Below are positions 8,986 to 18,334 of a DNA stretch of 53,366 bases, in pieces (the stretch's first letter is position 1; each line of letters opens with the position of its first letter). The stretch covers positions 1-53,366 of the forward strand of contig NZ_JAENKO010000031.1 in the NCBI RefSeq assembly GCF_016599145.1, written 5' to 3'. The notes beneath the pieces are model-generated. The model ran no database searches, was not told where the DNA came from, and was given only the letters and a program-made list of their open reading frames with translations. The stretch is from Tomitella cavernea (GTDB lineage: Bacteria; Actinomycetota; Actinomycetes; Mycobacteriales; Mycobacteriaceae). A program made the translations under genes and the position numbers.

Positions 8986-10290
8986 TCAGCGCACCAGCAG
9001 CGCGAAGCTCTCGAAGTGGTGGGTCATCGGGAACCCGTCGAAAGCGGCCAGCTCTTCGACGCGGAAACCCGCCTCGCAGTAGAGCCCCAGGTCGCGGGCG
9101 AACGACGCGGGGTCGCAACCCACATGGACGATCCTGGCGACGGGCGTCGCGGCCAGCGCGCCGATCACCTCGCGGCCCGCGCCCGCGCGCGGCGGATCGA
9201 GCACCACCGTGTCCGGAGCGGGGGCCGCGCCGGCGAACTCCTCGAGAGCGTGCCCCACCCGCTTGTGGTGGAACCGCACGGCGCCGAGATCGGCCAGCGC
9301 GTCCCGGCCGTCGCGCACGGACTGCGACGACGACTCGACCACCTCGACGCGACCCGCGTCGCCGACCTGGGACGCCATCGCCGCCGCGAACACCCCGGCG
9401 CCCCCGTACAGGTCCCACGCGGTGTCGCCGCCACGCAGACCCGACCATGCGCGGACCAGGTCCGAATAGGCTTGCGCCGCCGCTGTGTGCACCTGCCAGA
9501 ACCCCGTGGGCGCCAGCCGCCACTCGCGTCCGTCCACGCGTTGCACCGCGCTTCCGCCGCCCTCGACGATGTGCTCGGCCCGGCGCTGCGACCGGGCCGC
9601 CCGCCGCGCGCTCGCCCCCCTGCGCCCGGCCCGGCGGTGCGCCGCCCGGGTGAGCGGAGGTGGGGCGATCTCGACCACATGCCGGCGACCGTCGTCGTCC
9701 ACCGCCACGGCCAGCTCGGCGCCGGTCCGCCACACGGTGTCCTGCAGCCCGTCGAGCGCGCGAGGGATCTGCTGCGGGCAGCGCAGGTCCGCCACCACCT
9801 CGGAGCCGCGGTACCGGCGGTATCCGGCGCGGCCGGCGTCGTCCACCGACAACCGGATGCGCGATCGCCACCCCTCGACCGCGCCCGCGTCCCCGGCGTC
9901 CTCCGGGCGCGCCCCCGGCGCGACGACCGGCAACGGGGTCACGGGGGCCCGCAGCGGCAGACGCGCGATGCGGGCCAGCTGCTCGGCCAGGACCTCCTCT
10001 TTGAATCGCCGCTGGGCGCCGGGCGCGATGTGTGAAAAGTCGCAGCATCCGGCGCCGCCGCGCGCCGCCGGGCAGGCGTCCGCCACCCGGTCCGGGGCCG
10101 CCTCCAGGACGTCGGTCGCCTCGGCCCGGCAGAACGAGCCGCCCTTGTCCTCCGTCACGCGCGCGCGGACACGCTCCCCCGGCAACGCGCGCCGCACGAG
10201 CACCACGCGGCCCTCCGAGCGGGCCACGAACACGCCCCCGTGCCCCACGGCATCGATGCGCAGTTCGAGGACCCTTCCGGTCCAGTCCAT
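8986..10290 (-). CDS. TRAM-domain class I SAM-dependent RNA methyltransferase (TrmA/RumA family)
   Basis: 434 aa. Predicted 5-methyluridine-type RNA methyltransferase. An N-terminal TRAM/OB domain (about 1-60) is followed by a Cys cluster (ACPAARGGAGCCDFSH plus a later RCPQQ) like the [4Fe-4S] ligands of RumA. SAM-binding DLYGGAGVF, DPPRAGAGRE and the C-terminal nucleophile motif HVGCDPASFARD are present. GGAAGGGA precedes the ATG. It starts 6 bp after the APC permease stop, so the two form one operon, as for Rv2690c-Rv2689c. rRNA versus tRNA target is unknown. Confidence 0.9.
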   Translation of the reverse strand: MDWTGRVLELRIDAVGHGGVFVARSEGRVVLVRRALPGERVRARVTEDKGGSFCRAEATDVLEAAPDRVADACPAARGGAGCCDFSHIAPGAQRRFKEEVLAEQLARIARLPLRAPVTPLPVVAPGARPEDAGDAGAVEGWRSRIRLSVDDAGRAGYRRYRGSEVVADLRCPQQIPRALDGLQDTVWRTGAELAVAVDDDGRRHVVEIAPPPLTRAAHRRAGRRGASARRAARSQRRAEHIVEGGGSAVQRVDGREWRLAPTGFWQVHTAAAQAYSDLVRAWSGLRGGDTAWDLYGGAGVFAAAMASQVGDAGRVEVVESSSQSVRDGRDALADLGAVRFHHKRVGHALEEFAGAAPAPDTVVLDPPRAGAGREVIGALAATPVARIVHVGCDPASFARDLGLYCEAGFRVEELAAFDGFPMTHHFESFALLVR

Positions 10291-10296
10291 CGTCGA

Positions 10297-12345
10297 TCAG
10301 TCCCTTCCGCGCTGCGGGGGGCCGCCGCCCTGGCGGGCCGGATCGTCCGCCGCCGGTCCATCGGTGAAGCCGCGACGCACCGCCCCGGGCACCGCGGTGC
10401 CGCGCAGACGGGACCGCACCCGGGCGGACGACTCGAGCTGCCAGGGCACGCTGGCCACGATCACACCACGCTGGAACAGCAGCCGACTCTTGAGCCGCAG
10501 TGCGCTCTGATTGTGCAGCACCTGCTCCCACCAGCGTCCCACGACGTACTCGGGGATGAACACCATGACGACGTCGCGCGGCGCGTCCCGGCGCAGCCGT
10601 TTGACGTAGTCGAGGACCGGCCGGGTGATCTCGCGGTACGGCGATTCGATCACCTTCAGCGGCACCCGGATATCGCTGTTCTCCCACTGCCGGACGAGCT
10701 CGCGGGTGTCCGCGTCGTCCACGTTGACGGTGACGGCCTCGAGCGTGTCCGGCCGGGTGGCGCGCGCGTAGGCCAGCGCGCGGAGCGTCGGCTTGTGCAG
10801 CTTGGACACCAGCACCACCGAGCGGGTGCGGCTGGGCAGCACCGCGTCCCAATCCGAACCGGACAGCTCCTCGGCCACCGCGGCGTAGTGCCGCTGGATT
10901 CCCCGCATCATGAGGAACAGCAGGATCATCAGGACCAGCGCGATCCACGCGCCGGCCGCGAACTTGGTGACCAGGACGATGACCAGCACGGCGCCGGTGA
11001 GGACCAGGCCGATGCAGTTCACCAGACGCGACCGCCGCATTCTCGCCCGCTCCCGCCGCGACTGTTCGTCCGCAAGCAGGCGGTTCCAGTGCAGCACCAT
11101 CCCCGCCTGGCTCAACGTGAACGAAATGAACACTCCGACGATGTACAGCTGGATCAACGCGGTGACCTGGCCGCCGAACGCCACGACGAACCCGATGGCC
11201 GCGGCCGCCAGGAACAGGATGCCGTTGGAGAACGCGAGTCTGTCACCGCGTGTGTGCAGCTGACGCGGCAGGTAATTGTGCTGCGAGAGCACCGACGCCA
11301 GCACGGGGAAGCCGTTGAACGCGGTGTTGGCAGCGAGCATGAGGACCAGGGCGGTGGCGATGGTCACCACGTAGAAGCCGACGGGGAATCCGGAGAACAC
11401 CGCCTGCGCCAGCTGCGCCATCATCGTCTTCTGCTGGTAGCCGTCGGGCGCGCCGACGAGCTGCTCCGCCGGGTTCTCCGCGATCTTCACCCCCGTCTTC
11501 TGCGCCAGCACGATCATCCCGATGAGCATGGTGATCGCGATCCCGCCGAGCATGAGCAGCGTCGTCGCCGCGTTCTTCGATTTGGGCTTGCGGAACGCGG
11601 GGACGCCGTTGCTGATCGCCTCCACGCCCGTGAGCGCGGCGCAGCCCGAGGAGAACGCCCGTGCGATGAGGAACACCAGCGCGATCCCGTAGAGGTGGCT
11701 GTTGTCGGAACGCATGCCGAAGTCCGCGGACTCCGCCTGCACGTCGGCACCGAGAATGAAGGTGTCCACCAGTCCCCACACCAGCATGATCAGGACCGAG
11801 ACGATGAAGATGTACGTGGGGACGGCGAAGGCCTTGCCCGCCTCCCGCACGCCCCGCAGGTTTCCCGCGGTGAGCAGCACGATCGCCAGCACCGCGAAGA
11901 TCACCTTGTGGTCGCCGATCACGGGGACCGCCGCGCCGATGTTCGACACCGCCGCCGCGATCGACACCGCTACCGTGAGCACGTAGTCCACCAGCAGCGC
12001 GCTCGCCACCGTCAGCCCCGCGGAGGGCCCGAGGTTTCTGGTGGCCACCTCGAAGTCCCCGCCGCCGGACGGGTATGCGTGCACGTTCTGCCGGTAGCTG
12101 GCGACCACCACGACCATCACCACGGCCACTGCGATGCCGATCCACGACGTGTACGCGTAGGCGGAGATCCCGGCCATGGACAGAACCAGGAAGATCTCCT
12201 CGGGCGCGTAGGCGACCGAGGAGACCGCGTCCGACGCGAACACCGGCAGCGCAATACGCTTGGGCAGCAGCGTGGCCCCCAGCGTGTCGCTGCGGTACGG
12301 CCGCCCCAGAATCAGCCGTTTGGTGGCTGTGGAAATTTTGGACAC
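10297..12345 (-). CDS. APC-superfamily permease (amino acid / K+ transporter type)
   Basis: 682 aa. A membrane transporter with about 12 hydrophobic segments, starting at the APC signature FASDAVSSVAYAPEEIFLVL near residue 30 and ending with a soluble domain of about 180 residues (PSRTRSVVLVSKLHKPT..). The length resembles Rv2690c. GTG 12345 (VSKISTATKRLILGRP) is chosen because TACGCT lies 7 nt upstream, i.e. leaderless. It is divergent from the ceoB/ceoC K+ uptake regulators, and the conserved neighbourhood suggests a role in potassium or osmotic homeostasis. That is inference; the substrate is unknown. Confidence 0.87.
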   Translation of the reverse strand: MSKISTATKRLILGRPYRSDTLGATLLPKRIALPVFASDAVSSVAYAPEEIFLVLSMAGISAYAYTSWIGIAVAVVMVVVVASYRQNVHAYPSGGGDFEVATRNLGPSAGLTVASALLVDYVLTVAVSIAAAVSNIGAAVPVIGDHKVIFAVLAIVLLTAGNLRGVREAGKAFAVPTYIFIVSVLIMLVWGLVDTFILGADVQAESADFGMRSDNSHLYGIALVFLIARAFSSGCAALTGVEAISNGVPAFRKPKSKNAATTLLMLGGIAITMLIGMIVLAQKTGVKIAENPAEQLVGAPDGYQQKTMMAQLAQAVFSGFPVGFYVVTIATALVLMLAANTAFNGFPVLASVLSQHNYLPRQLHTRGDRLAFSNGILFLAAAAIGFVVAFGGQVTALIQLYIVGVFISFTLSQAGMVLHWNRLLADEQSRRERARMRRSRLVNCIGLVLTGAVLVIVLVTKFAAGAWIALVLMILLFLMMRGIQRHYAAVAEELSGSDWDAVLPSRTRSVVLVSKLHKPTLRALAYARATRPDTLEAVTVNVDDADTRELVRQWENSDIRVPLKVIESPYREITRPVLDYVKRLRRDAPRDVVMVFIPEYVVGRWWEQVLHNQSALRLKSRLLFQRGVIVASVPWQLESSARVRSRLRGTAVPGAVRRGFTDGPAADDPARQGGGPPQRGRD

Positions 12346-12352
12346 TCGGGCC

Positions 12353-12358
12353 AGCGTA
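12353..12358 (-). promoter_or_regulatory. -10 hexamer TACGCT of the APC permease operon
   Basis: On the minus strand TACGCT is followed by 7 nt and GTG 12345, consistent with a leaderless transcript. Confidence 0.5.
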
Positions 12359-12554
12359 TGCCCTCCCCGCTCGCGGCGCGCCGCTAACCCGCCGCACCGT
12401 CGTGCGGCCGGTTCCGGGCACCCTGCACCCCGGCGGCGGCCCGGGTTGTAGCGTTCGTGGAACATCGCCGCGGCGGCGGTGCGCCCACGCCCGCCCGTCG
12501 CAGCACCGGTGCGCGCCCGCACCGGTCCCCGCATTGCTCGAAGGGAGTCCGCCA

Positions 12555-13220
12555 GTGCACGTCGTCGTCATGGGCTGCGGTCGCGTCGGAGCCTCGCTGG
12601 CGGCCTCGTTGTACCGGGTCGGCCACGAGGTCGCCATCATCGACCGCGATCCGCAGGCCTTCGACCGGCTCGCCACCGACTTCCCCTCCGAGCGGATCGT
12701 GGGGATGGGCTTCGACCGTTCCGTGCTCATCCGCGCCGGCATCGAGAGGGCCGACGCCTTCGCCGCAGTCAGTTCCGGTGACAATTCCAACATCATCGGC
12801 GCCCGCGTTGCACGCGAGATGTTCGGCGTCGACCGCGTCGTCGCGCGCATCTACGACGCCAAACGCGCGCGCGTGTTCGAGCGCCTCGGGATCCCCACTA
12901 TCGCCACCGTCCCGTGGACCACCGATCGGTTCTTGCAGGCGATCACGCAGGATTCACCCTCCGACAGCTGGCGCGACCCGTCCGGCAACGTCGCAGTGGT
13001 GGTCGTCAACCCGCACGAGGACTGGATGGGCCGCAGGACCTCCGCGCTCGAGGACGCGCTCGGCGCCCGGGTGGCCTTCCTCATCCGCTACGGCGAGGGG
13101 GTGCTGCCCGACGCCCGCACCGTCCTGCAGGCCGACGACCAGGTGTACATCGCCGCCGTGGCGGGGCGCGTCGCGGAGTCCGTGGCGCTGGCCGAGGCCC
13201 CGCCGCCCGTCGAGCTGTGA
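12555..13220 (+). CDS. ceoB: TrkA-family K+ uptake regulatory protein
   Basis: 221 aa. RCK-type cytosolic regulatory subunit of a Trk potassium system. N-terminal Rossmann motif VVMGCGRVGASLA with the acidic IIDRD end of strand 2 binds NAD(H); a TrkA_C domain follows (RVAFLIRYGEGVLPDARTVLQADDQVYI). GTG 12555 is preceded by AAGGGAG at good spacing. Followed 60 bp later by a second TrkA gene, the ceoB-ceoC arrangement of mycobacteria. No Trk/Ktr membrane subunit is adjacent; the divergent APC permease may be the partner (inference). Confidence 0.92.
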   Translation: MHVVVMGCGRVGASLAASLYRVGHEVAIIDRDPQAFDRLATDFPSERIVGMGFDRSVLIRAGIERADAFAAVSSGDNSNIIGARVAREMFGVDRVVARIYDAKRARVFERLGIPTIATVPWTTDRFLQAITQDSPSDSWRDPSGNVAVVVVNPHEDWMGRRTSALEDALGARVAFLIRYGEGVLPDARTVLQADDQVYIAAVAGRVAESVALAEAPPPVEL

Positions 13221-13280
13221 CGCGCAGCCGCCAGATCCACCGACGCACGACAGACCGGAACGAGTGACGAGGGTGCCCCG

Positions 13281-13970
13281 ATGAGAATTGCCATTGCCGG
13301 AGCGGGCGCGGTGGGCCGCGCCATCGCGGGAGAGCTCCTGATCAGCGGCCACAGCGTGATGCTCATCGAGCGCAAGGCGTCCGCTGTCGCCCCTGAGGCC
13401 ATCCCGGGCGCGCGTTGGGTGCATGCGGACGCCTGCGAGCTCGGCCGCCTGGAGGAGGCCGAGCTGCAGAACATCGACGTCATGATCGCCGCCACCGGCG
13501 ACGACAAGGCCAACCTGGTCACCAGCCTGCTCGCGAAAATCGAGTTCGCCGTGCAGCGGGTCGTCGCCCGCGTCAACGACCCTCGCAACGAGTGGCTCTT
13601 CGACGAGTCGTGGGGCGTCGACGTGGCCGTCTCTACGCCGCAGATGCTCGCCTCGCTCGTCGAGGAGGCGGTGACCGTGGGCGACCTGGTGCGGCTGATG
13701 ACCCTGCGCCAAGGCAGCGCCAACCTCGTCGAAGTGACCCTGCCGGACGACACGCCCCTCGCCGGCAAGCCGGTGCGCAGGATTCCCCTGCCCCGGGATG
13801 CCGCACTGGTGACGATCCTGCGCGGCGGCCGCGTCATCGTGCCGGAGCCGGACGACCCGCTCGAGGGCAGCGACGAACTGCTCTTCGTCACCTCCGACGG
13901 TGTCGAGAGCGAGCTGCGTCAGGCCCTGGGACTCGGTTCATCGGAGGGGTACGGCTCGCCGGCAGGGTAG
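13281..13970 (+). CDS. ceoC: TrkA-family K+ uptake regulatory protein, second copy
   Basis: 229 aa. Rossmann motif IAIAGAGAVGRAIAGELLISGHSV at the N-terminus, then IAATGDDKANLVTSLLAK, and a TrkA_C domain (NLVEVTLPDDTPLAGKPVRRIPLPRDAALVTILRGGRVIVPEPDD). GAGGGTG precedes the ATG. It probably forms a hetero-oligomeric ring with the upstream CeoB. Its last 52 bp overlap the 3' end of the convergent DUF3159 gene. Confidence 0.92.
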   Translation: MRIAIAGAGAVGRAIAGELLISGHSVMLIERKASAVAPEAIPGARWVHADACELGRLEEAELQNIDVMIAATGDDKANLVTSLLAKIEFAVQRVVARVNDPRNEWLFDESWGVDVAVSTPQMLASLVEEAVTVGDLVRLMTLRQGSANLVEVTLPDDTPLAGKPVRRIPLPRDAALVTILRGGRVIVPEPDDPLEGSDELLFVTSDGVESELRQALGLGSSEGYGSPAG

Positions 13971-14731
13971 CCGGGCTCCGGCGTGCCCCCCGCAGCGGAC
14001 CGCCCATTCCCGACGCCCGGTCCATCGTCGTCGGCAGCTTCTGCGTCAACAGCCTCGTCGTCGGCAGACTCATCGTCAGCGACACCTTCGCCAGGCGCCT
14101 CGCCCTCCGGTGCACCGAGGGCCTCGAACACCGCCGTGTCTGCACGCCGGATCGCGTAGAAGGTGACGAGCAGGGCGAGTGCGGCCAGCGGCCAGCCCAT
14201 GGTGATGCGCGCGAAGGCGAGCCAGCCCGTCTGGTCCGAGTCGTAGAGCTGCGACTGCACCAGGTAGCGGGCGGCGAACACGACGGCCCAGCCGATCGTC
14301 GCGACGTCGTAGAGCGTGCGGGCCCGCCGCACCGAGCGCCAGCGCGACGATACCCCGTTGAGCCCGTTCCAGATGACCCCCACCAGCGGCCAGCGCACCA
14401 GTACGGACAGCAGGAAGACACCCCCGTAGACCAGGGAGGTGTAGATACCGAAGAGGAAGTAGCCCTTGGCGGTGCCGGTGCGGTGCGCAATGTAGGCGCA
14501 GATGCCGACACCGATGAAGCCGGAGACAGCGGGCTGGATCTTCTCACCGCGGACGAGACGCCACACGAGGATGGCCGCCGCGACGCCCAGCGCCGCGAAC
14601 AGTGCGGGCTGCAGGCTCCAGACGGCGTTGACGGGGACGAAAACGAGGATCGGCAGCGTCGAGTAGACGAGCCCGCCGATCCCGCCCATCTGCTCGAGAA
14701 GGGTTTCTTTGCGTTCCTGCTCCTGCGTCAC
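13919..14731 (-). CDS. DUF3159 family integral membrane protein
   Basis: About 270 aa with five to six hydrophobic segments (LVYSTLPILVFVPVNAVW, FALGVAAAILVW, YFLFGIYTSLVYGGVFLLSVL and others) and a 60-residue Asp/Glu-rich tail after the last one. It matches DUF3159, the position of Rv2693c. Function unknown. The start is uncertain: GTG 14731 (VTQEQERKETLLEQ) is taken, and GTG 14749 is also in frame; neither has a clear Shine-Dalgarno. It lies 58 bp after the OB-fold gene and is probably in its operon. Confidence 0.85.
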   Translation of the reverse strand: MTQEQERKETLLEQMGGIGGLVYSTLPILVFVPVNAVWSLQPALFAALGVAAAILVWRLVRGEKIQPAVSGFIGVGICAYIAHRTGTAKGYFLFGIYTSLVYGGVFLLSVLVRWPLVGVIWNGLNGVSSRWRSVRRARTLYDVATIGWAVVFAARYLVQSQLYDSDQTGWLAFARITMGWPLAALALLVTFYAIRRADTAVFEALGAPEGEAPGEGVADDESADDEAVDAEAADDDGPGVGNGRSAAGGTPEPGYPAGEPYPSDEPSPRA

Positions 14732-14789
14732 CGTTCGAGGGTGCCACACGTGCGCGTGCGCGTGCGCCGGCCGGCCGCCAGGCCGCGCC

Positions 14790-15167
14790 TCATGGCTCCC
14801 CCTGCAGCTCGTACAGGGGGTTGTAGAGCACCTTCGCGCCGTCGCGATCGCCGAGCCGCCCGCGCACCGAGACGGTGCGTCCGGGCTCGATCCCGGGGAT
14901 GCGGCGCCGGCCGAGCCACACGAGCGTCACTGTGTCGTGACCGTCCCACAGCTCGGCCTCCATGCCCGCCGCGCACCCGCGCGTGCCCGCGGACACCGTC
15001 CGCAGCCGGCCGACCATCGTGATCTCCTCGCCGCGGACGAAGTCCGTGCACGGGCGGACCCCCGCGGCCTCGGTGGCCGCGACCATCTCCTTGGTGTCGA
15101 GGTCGTCGATGTCCTCCGTCAGCCGCTGTGACAGCCGACGGAAATAGCCCTTAGCCGCGGTAGCCAT
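14790..15167 (-). CDS. small OB-fold nucleic-acid-binding protein
   Basis: 125 aa. A single OB-fold with GEEITMVGRLRTVSAGTRG..AELWDGHDTVTLVWLGRRRIPGIEPGRTVSVRGRLG, similar in plan to RecG/AspRS-type OB domains and in place of Rv2694c. The N-terminus (MATAAKGYFRRLSQRLTEDIDDLD) is charged and helical. AGGAG precedes the ATG. First gene of a two-gene operon with DUF3159. Nucleic-acid binding is inferred from the fold only. Confidence 0.82.
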   Translation of the reverse strand: MATAAKGYFRRLSQRLTEDIDDLDTKEMVAATEAAGVRPCTDFVRGEEITMVGRLRTVSAGTRGCAAGMEAELWDGHDTVTLVWLGRRRIPGIEPGRTVSVRGRLGDRDGAKVLYNPLYELQGEP

Positions 15168-15275
15168 GACGCGCTCCTGATGACGCTTCTCTCACGCGGT
15201 TCGCCCGCCTTGCACCGCCACCCTAGACCCGCCTGCGGGGCGGGTTCGTCCGGGCTGGAAGATCGTCACGTGCCT

Positions 15276-15992
15276 GTGACCTTCGACGCCCCGATCGCCG
15301 TCCTCTTGCCTGGTACGGGCTCCGACGACGACTTCGCCCGGCGCGCCCTCGCCCCCGCCGCCGCGGCGCTCGGCGCCGACCGCATCATCGCCGTCGCGCC
15401 GCGCTCCGCGCTGATCGACGGATACCACCACGCACTCGACGACGCGGCCCGTGCGGCAGGCGACGGCGGGCGCATCCTGATCGGAGGCGTGTCCATCGGC
15501 GCGATGGCGGCGGTGCAGTGGGCCCTGCGCTCGCCGGGGCGCGTGGCGGGGATCATCGGCGCGATGCCGGCCTGGTGCGGCCGACCGGACGGCAGCGCCG
15601 GCGCGGCGAGCGCGGCCATCACCGCGCAGCGCGTGGCCGCCGACGGGGTGGAGCCGACGATCGCGCAGATGCGCGCCACCTCGCCCCGCTGGCTGGGCGA
15701 CGAACTCGCCCGCTCGTGGCGCGCTCTGGGCGCGGACCTCGCCGATTCGATGCGCGCAGCGTCCGCCTACGTGGCGCCGACACCTCGGCAGATATCGGCT
15801 CTCGACGCCCCGCTCGGCGTAGTGGGGGTCGTCGACGACCCGCTGCACCCCGTCGAGGTGGCCCGCGCGTGGGCCCGTGCCGCCCATTGCAGCGCCGTGT
15901 CGACCATCACGCTCGACGCGCTGGGCGTCGACCCGTCGGTACTGTCGAGGGCCGGGGCGGAGGCGTTGCGCCGCGCCGCGCGGACGCGGTGA
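15276..15992 (+). CDS. small alpha/beta hydrolase-fold protein
   Basis: About 238 aa. LPGTGSDDDF near the N-terminus resembles an oxyanion loop and GGVSIGAM carries a nucleophile-elbow Ser (G-x-S-x-G). A DDPLHPVEVARAWARA segment may supply the Asp. It occupies the position of Rv2695. The start is uncertain: GTG 15276 (VTFDAPIAVLLPG) or GTG 15270; an in-frame ATG at 15180 would add an atypical Arg/His-rich leader. The reaction is unknown. Divergent from the OB-fold gene. Confidence 0.75.
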   Translation: MTFDAPIAVLLPGTGSDDDFARRALAPAAAALGADRIIAVAPRSALIDGYHHALDDAARAAGDGGRILIGGVSIGAMAAVQWALRSPGRVAGIIGAMPAWCGRPDGSAGAASAAITAQRVAADGVEPTIAQMRATSPRWLGDELARSWRALGADLADSMRAASAYVAPTPRQISALDAPLGVVGVVDDPLHPVEVARAWARAAHCSAVSTITLDALGVDPSVLSRAGAEALRRAARTR

Positions 15993-16081
15993 TCACTGCC
16001 GCGCCGCGCGGACGTGATCACCGCCGCGCCGTAGGCCCGCCCGCGGTGCGCCTCGTCCGGCTGTGCTGCCCTCGGGCCCGG

Positions 16082-17080
16082 TCAGGCGCCGTTGCCGCGC
16101 CGGAACTGCTGCATCGCAGAACCGTTGGGGTTCTGCCGGGGCGCCGGCGGTGCAGCGCTGTCGCCGCCGGTCTCCACGCCCCCCTGCGCGCCGTGGGACG
16201 CCTCACGCAGCGCGTCGCTCATCTGCTGCTGACGCTGTTGCAGCTGCTCCATCGCCGCGCGCTGCTGCTCGGACTGGGTCTGCGCCGCGCGCTGCTGCTG
16301 GGCTTGGGCGAGCTGCTGCGCCAGTTCCTGGGGCAGTGTCACCGTCAGCGGCGAGCGCACCGGCATCGGCTCCGTGCCGCGGCGCACCACGGCGCCGCTG
16401 ATCATCTCACGCGCCACCCCGGTCAGCTCCGCATCGTCACCGACGGAGCCGGTGGGCCCGATCGCGACGCCGCGCAGCATCCACCGCGGCCCGTCGACAC
16501 CGATGAAGCGCACGTCGCCGTTGGCGGAGGCCGCGTGCAGCTCGCGCCCCCACGGGCCGGTGCGCACCGAGGCCGTCGCACCGTCTCCCCGCACCGATTC
16601 CGCCAGTTCCGTGATCACCGACCGCCACTGGCCCGGCGACTTGGGGGCCGCGAAAGCCGCCATCGTCACGCGGCCGCCGCCCACCGTGACGAACACGCCG
16701 TTGACGCTGCCGTTGGGCGCCATCTCCACCTGCACCTGGCCGCCCTCGGGCACCGGGATGAGCACTGAACCCAAGTCCAGTACGCGCGACTCCGCCGCCA
16801 GCTCCTCGAGGCCCTCCACCTCGGCTTCATCGAACGGGCCGTCGCTGCGGTCCTGGGACTCCGCGGGTTCGTCCTCCGGCGCGCCGGAGGCGCCGTCCCC
16901 GGAAACCTCCGCGTCCGCGGCGTCCTGGGCCGGAGGGGTGTCCTGGGCCCCCGGCGCATCCTGGGCCGGAGGGGCGTCCGGCTCCGTACCGGCCTCATGC
17001 TGCTCCGTGGGGTTCTGCCCGGGCTGCCCGTCATCCGTCGCCTGGGCCTCGTTCCTTTTCTTGCGCCCGAACACCGTCAC
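16082..17080 (-). CDS. DUF3710 family protein
   Basis: 332 aa, in the place of Rv2696c. Three parts: an N-terminal low-complexity acidic region of about 90 residues rich in Pro/Ala/Asp/Gln; a globular DUF3710 core ([46 protein letters not shown]); and a Gln-rich C-terminal coiled-coil-like tail ([17 protein letters not shown]). GTG 17080 overlaps the dut stop by four bases (GTGA), so the genes are translationally coupled. No membrane segments; function unknown. Confidence 0.87.
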   Translation of the reverse strand: MTVFGRKKRNEAQATDDGQPGQNPTEQHEAGTEPDAPPAQDAPGAQDTPPAQDAADAEVSGDGASGAPEDEPAESQDRSDGPFDEAEVEGLEELAAESRVLDLGSVLIPVPEGGQVQVEMAPNGSVNGVFVTVGGGRVTMAAFAAPKSPGQWRSVITELAESVRGDGATASVRTGPWGRELHAASANGDVRFIGVDGPRWMLRGVAIGPTGSVGDDAELTGVAREMISGAVVRRGTEPMPVRSPLTVTLPQELAQQLAQAQQQRAAQTQSEQQRAAMEQLQQRQQQMSDALREASHGAQGGVETGGDSAAPPAPRQNPNGSAMQQFRRGNGA

Positions 17081-17658
17081 ACTCCCTGTTCCGTCGACTC
17101 GCCTGGACCGTCGCCGCTGCCGGAACGTCCGTCCCCGAGCGCCGAGTGCCCTCCGCTCGATCCGTGACCGCCATCACCCCGCGATGTCGCGTCCAGCTCG
17201 TCGACCTCCACGAAGTCGACCAACTCCACCCGCTGCACGACGAGTTGCGCGATCCGGTCGCCGCGCGTGATGTCTATGGCCGTCCGCCTGTCGTGATTGA
17301 TCAGGCAGACCTTGATCTCACCACGGTAACCCGCATCGATGGTGCCCGGGGTGTTGACGATCGACAACCCGGCGCGTGCGGCCAATCCGGAGCGCGGATG
17401 CACCAGTCCCACCGTCCCGACGGGCAGCGCCACCGCGATGCCGGTCCCCACCAGCGCCCGCTCCCCCGGCGCGATGCGGACGTTCGTCGCGGAGCACAGG
17501 TCCACCCCGGCGTCGCCCGGGTGCGCACGGCGCGGCATGGGCAGTCCGGCGTCGAGGCGCCGCAGCCGCACGCGCCCCGGCGGCGCGCCGGAATCACCGG
17601 CTCGCGGGGTGCCGGCGGGGTCGTCACGGCCGGCGGGGACAGCAGAATCAGTGGACAC
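17077..17658 (-). CDS. dut: deoxyuridine 5'-triphosphate nucleotidohydrolase (dUTPase)
   Basis: 193 aa. Hydrolyses dUTP to dUMP and PPi, keeping uracil out of DNA and feeding dTMP synthesis; homotrimer. Motif [45 protein letters not shown] with the catalytic Asp, [13 protein letters not shown] and [13 protein letters not shown] are all present. Motif V has His where most families have Phe (GFGSTG), as in the mycobacterial enzyme. There is an extended N-terminus and a Gly/Ser-rich tail. Coupled to DUF3710. GTG 17658 is 24 bp from the divergent DUF3093 start. Confidence 0.96.
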   Translation of the reverse strand: MSTDSAVPAGRDDPAGTPRAGDSGAPPGRVRLRRLDAGLPMPRRAHPGDAGVDLCSATNVRIAPGERALVGTGIAVALPVGTVGLVHPRSGLAARAGLSIVNTPGTIDAGYRGEIKVCLINHDRRTAIDITRGDRIAQLVVQRVELVDFVEVDELDATSRGDGGHGSSGGHSALGDGRSGSGDGPGESTEQGV

Positions 17659-17666
17659 AGCCGGCC

Positions 17667-17676
17667 AGACTATCCT
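17667..17676. promoter_or_regulatory. overlapping divergent -10 elements of dut and DUF3093
   Basis: On the plus strand TATCCT (17671-17676) is followed by 6 nt and GTG 17683. On the minus strand TAGTCT (17672-17667) lies 8 nt from GTG 17658. The two hexamers share two base pairs, and the whole intergenic region is 24 bp. Confidence 0.5.
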
Positions 17677-17682
17677 GGTGGC

Positions 17683-18234
17683 GTGTCCAACGCTTCACAG
17701 TCCACCGATACCGGCGGCCGGCCGGTCCCCGACGTCGTCTACAGCGAGCGCCTGTGGATCCCCCTCTGGTGGTGGCTCATCGGTGCGGCCGTCGCCGCAC
17801 TGATCGGCTACGAGCTCCATCTGGCGTTCCCCTCTGTCCCCACCTGGGTGCTGATGGTCGCGATGCAGCCCGTCTCCCTCGCAGCGGGCGCCTGGCTCAG
17901 TCGGTCACGGCTCACCGTCACCGCAGGCCCTGCCGGGCGCGAGTTCCACATCGCCGGCCGCGCGCATCTGCCGCTCAGCGCGGTGTCCCGCGCGGTGGCG
18001 GTGCCGCGGTCGGCCAAGCGGGCCGCCATGGGCCGCCAACTGGATCCGGCCGCGTTCGTCTTCCAGCGCCCCTGGGTGGGGCCGCTGGCGCTGATCGTCC
18101 TCGACGACGCAGACGACCCCACCCCCTACTGGCTGGTGAGCTCGCGTCGGCCCCACCGCCTCCTCGACGCCCTGGGCGTACCCCAGGCGCCGATCGAGGG
18201 CGACCGACCCGCCCACACGTCACCGGCCGAGTAG
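17683..18234 (+). CDS. DUF3093 family membrane protein
   Basis: 183 aa. Two transmembrane helices near the N-terminus ([24 protein letters not shown] and [21 protein letters not shown]) followed by a small soluble domain ending [19 protein letters not shown]. Equivalent to Rv2698 by family and position. GTG 17683 is set by TATCCT six bases upstream, i.e. leaderless; longer in-frame extensions run through dut. Function unknown. Convergent with DUF4193. Confidence 0.87.
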   Translation: MSNASQSTDTGGRPVPDVVYSERLWIPLWWWLIGAAVAALIGYELHLAFPSVPTWVLMVAMQPVSLAAGAWLSRSRLTVTAGPAGREFHIAGRAHLPLSAVSRAVAVPRSAKRAAMGRQLDPAAFVFQRPWVGPLALIVLDDADDPTPYWLVSSRRPHRLLDALGVPQAPIEGDRPAHTSPAE

Positions 18235-18265
18235 CGCCCGCGCCCCGGGCCGCCCCCGAACGAAA

Positions 18266-18315
18266 GCGGCCGCCCCGGTGCCGCTCGGAGTTCCGAGATG
18301 CGCCGGAGCGGCCGC
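18266..18315. terminator. bidirectional hairpin between DUF3093 and DUF4193
   Basis: GCGGCCGCCCCGG (18266-18278) pairs with CCGGAGCGGCCGC (18303-18315) with one mismatch; within the loop CTCGGA/TCCGAG (18284-18289 / 18292-18297) pairs again. It lies between two convergent stops. Confidence 0.65.
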
Positions 18316-18334
18316 GTGTTCGCGTGCCGCGGGC

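Noticed and set aside
5918-9082. 1054-codon open frame on the plus strand
   Set aside because: It is a high-GC shadow of rnd and of antisense dxs: composition is Arg/Pro/His-rich, with no domain motifs, while both real genes in other frames have full family signatures.
17130-17180. Damaged dUTPase motif V (GHGSSG instead of GFGSTG)
   Set aside because: The mycobacterial enzyme has the same His-containing motif, so it is a lineage variant and not a defect.
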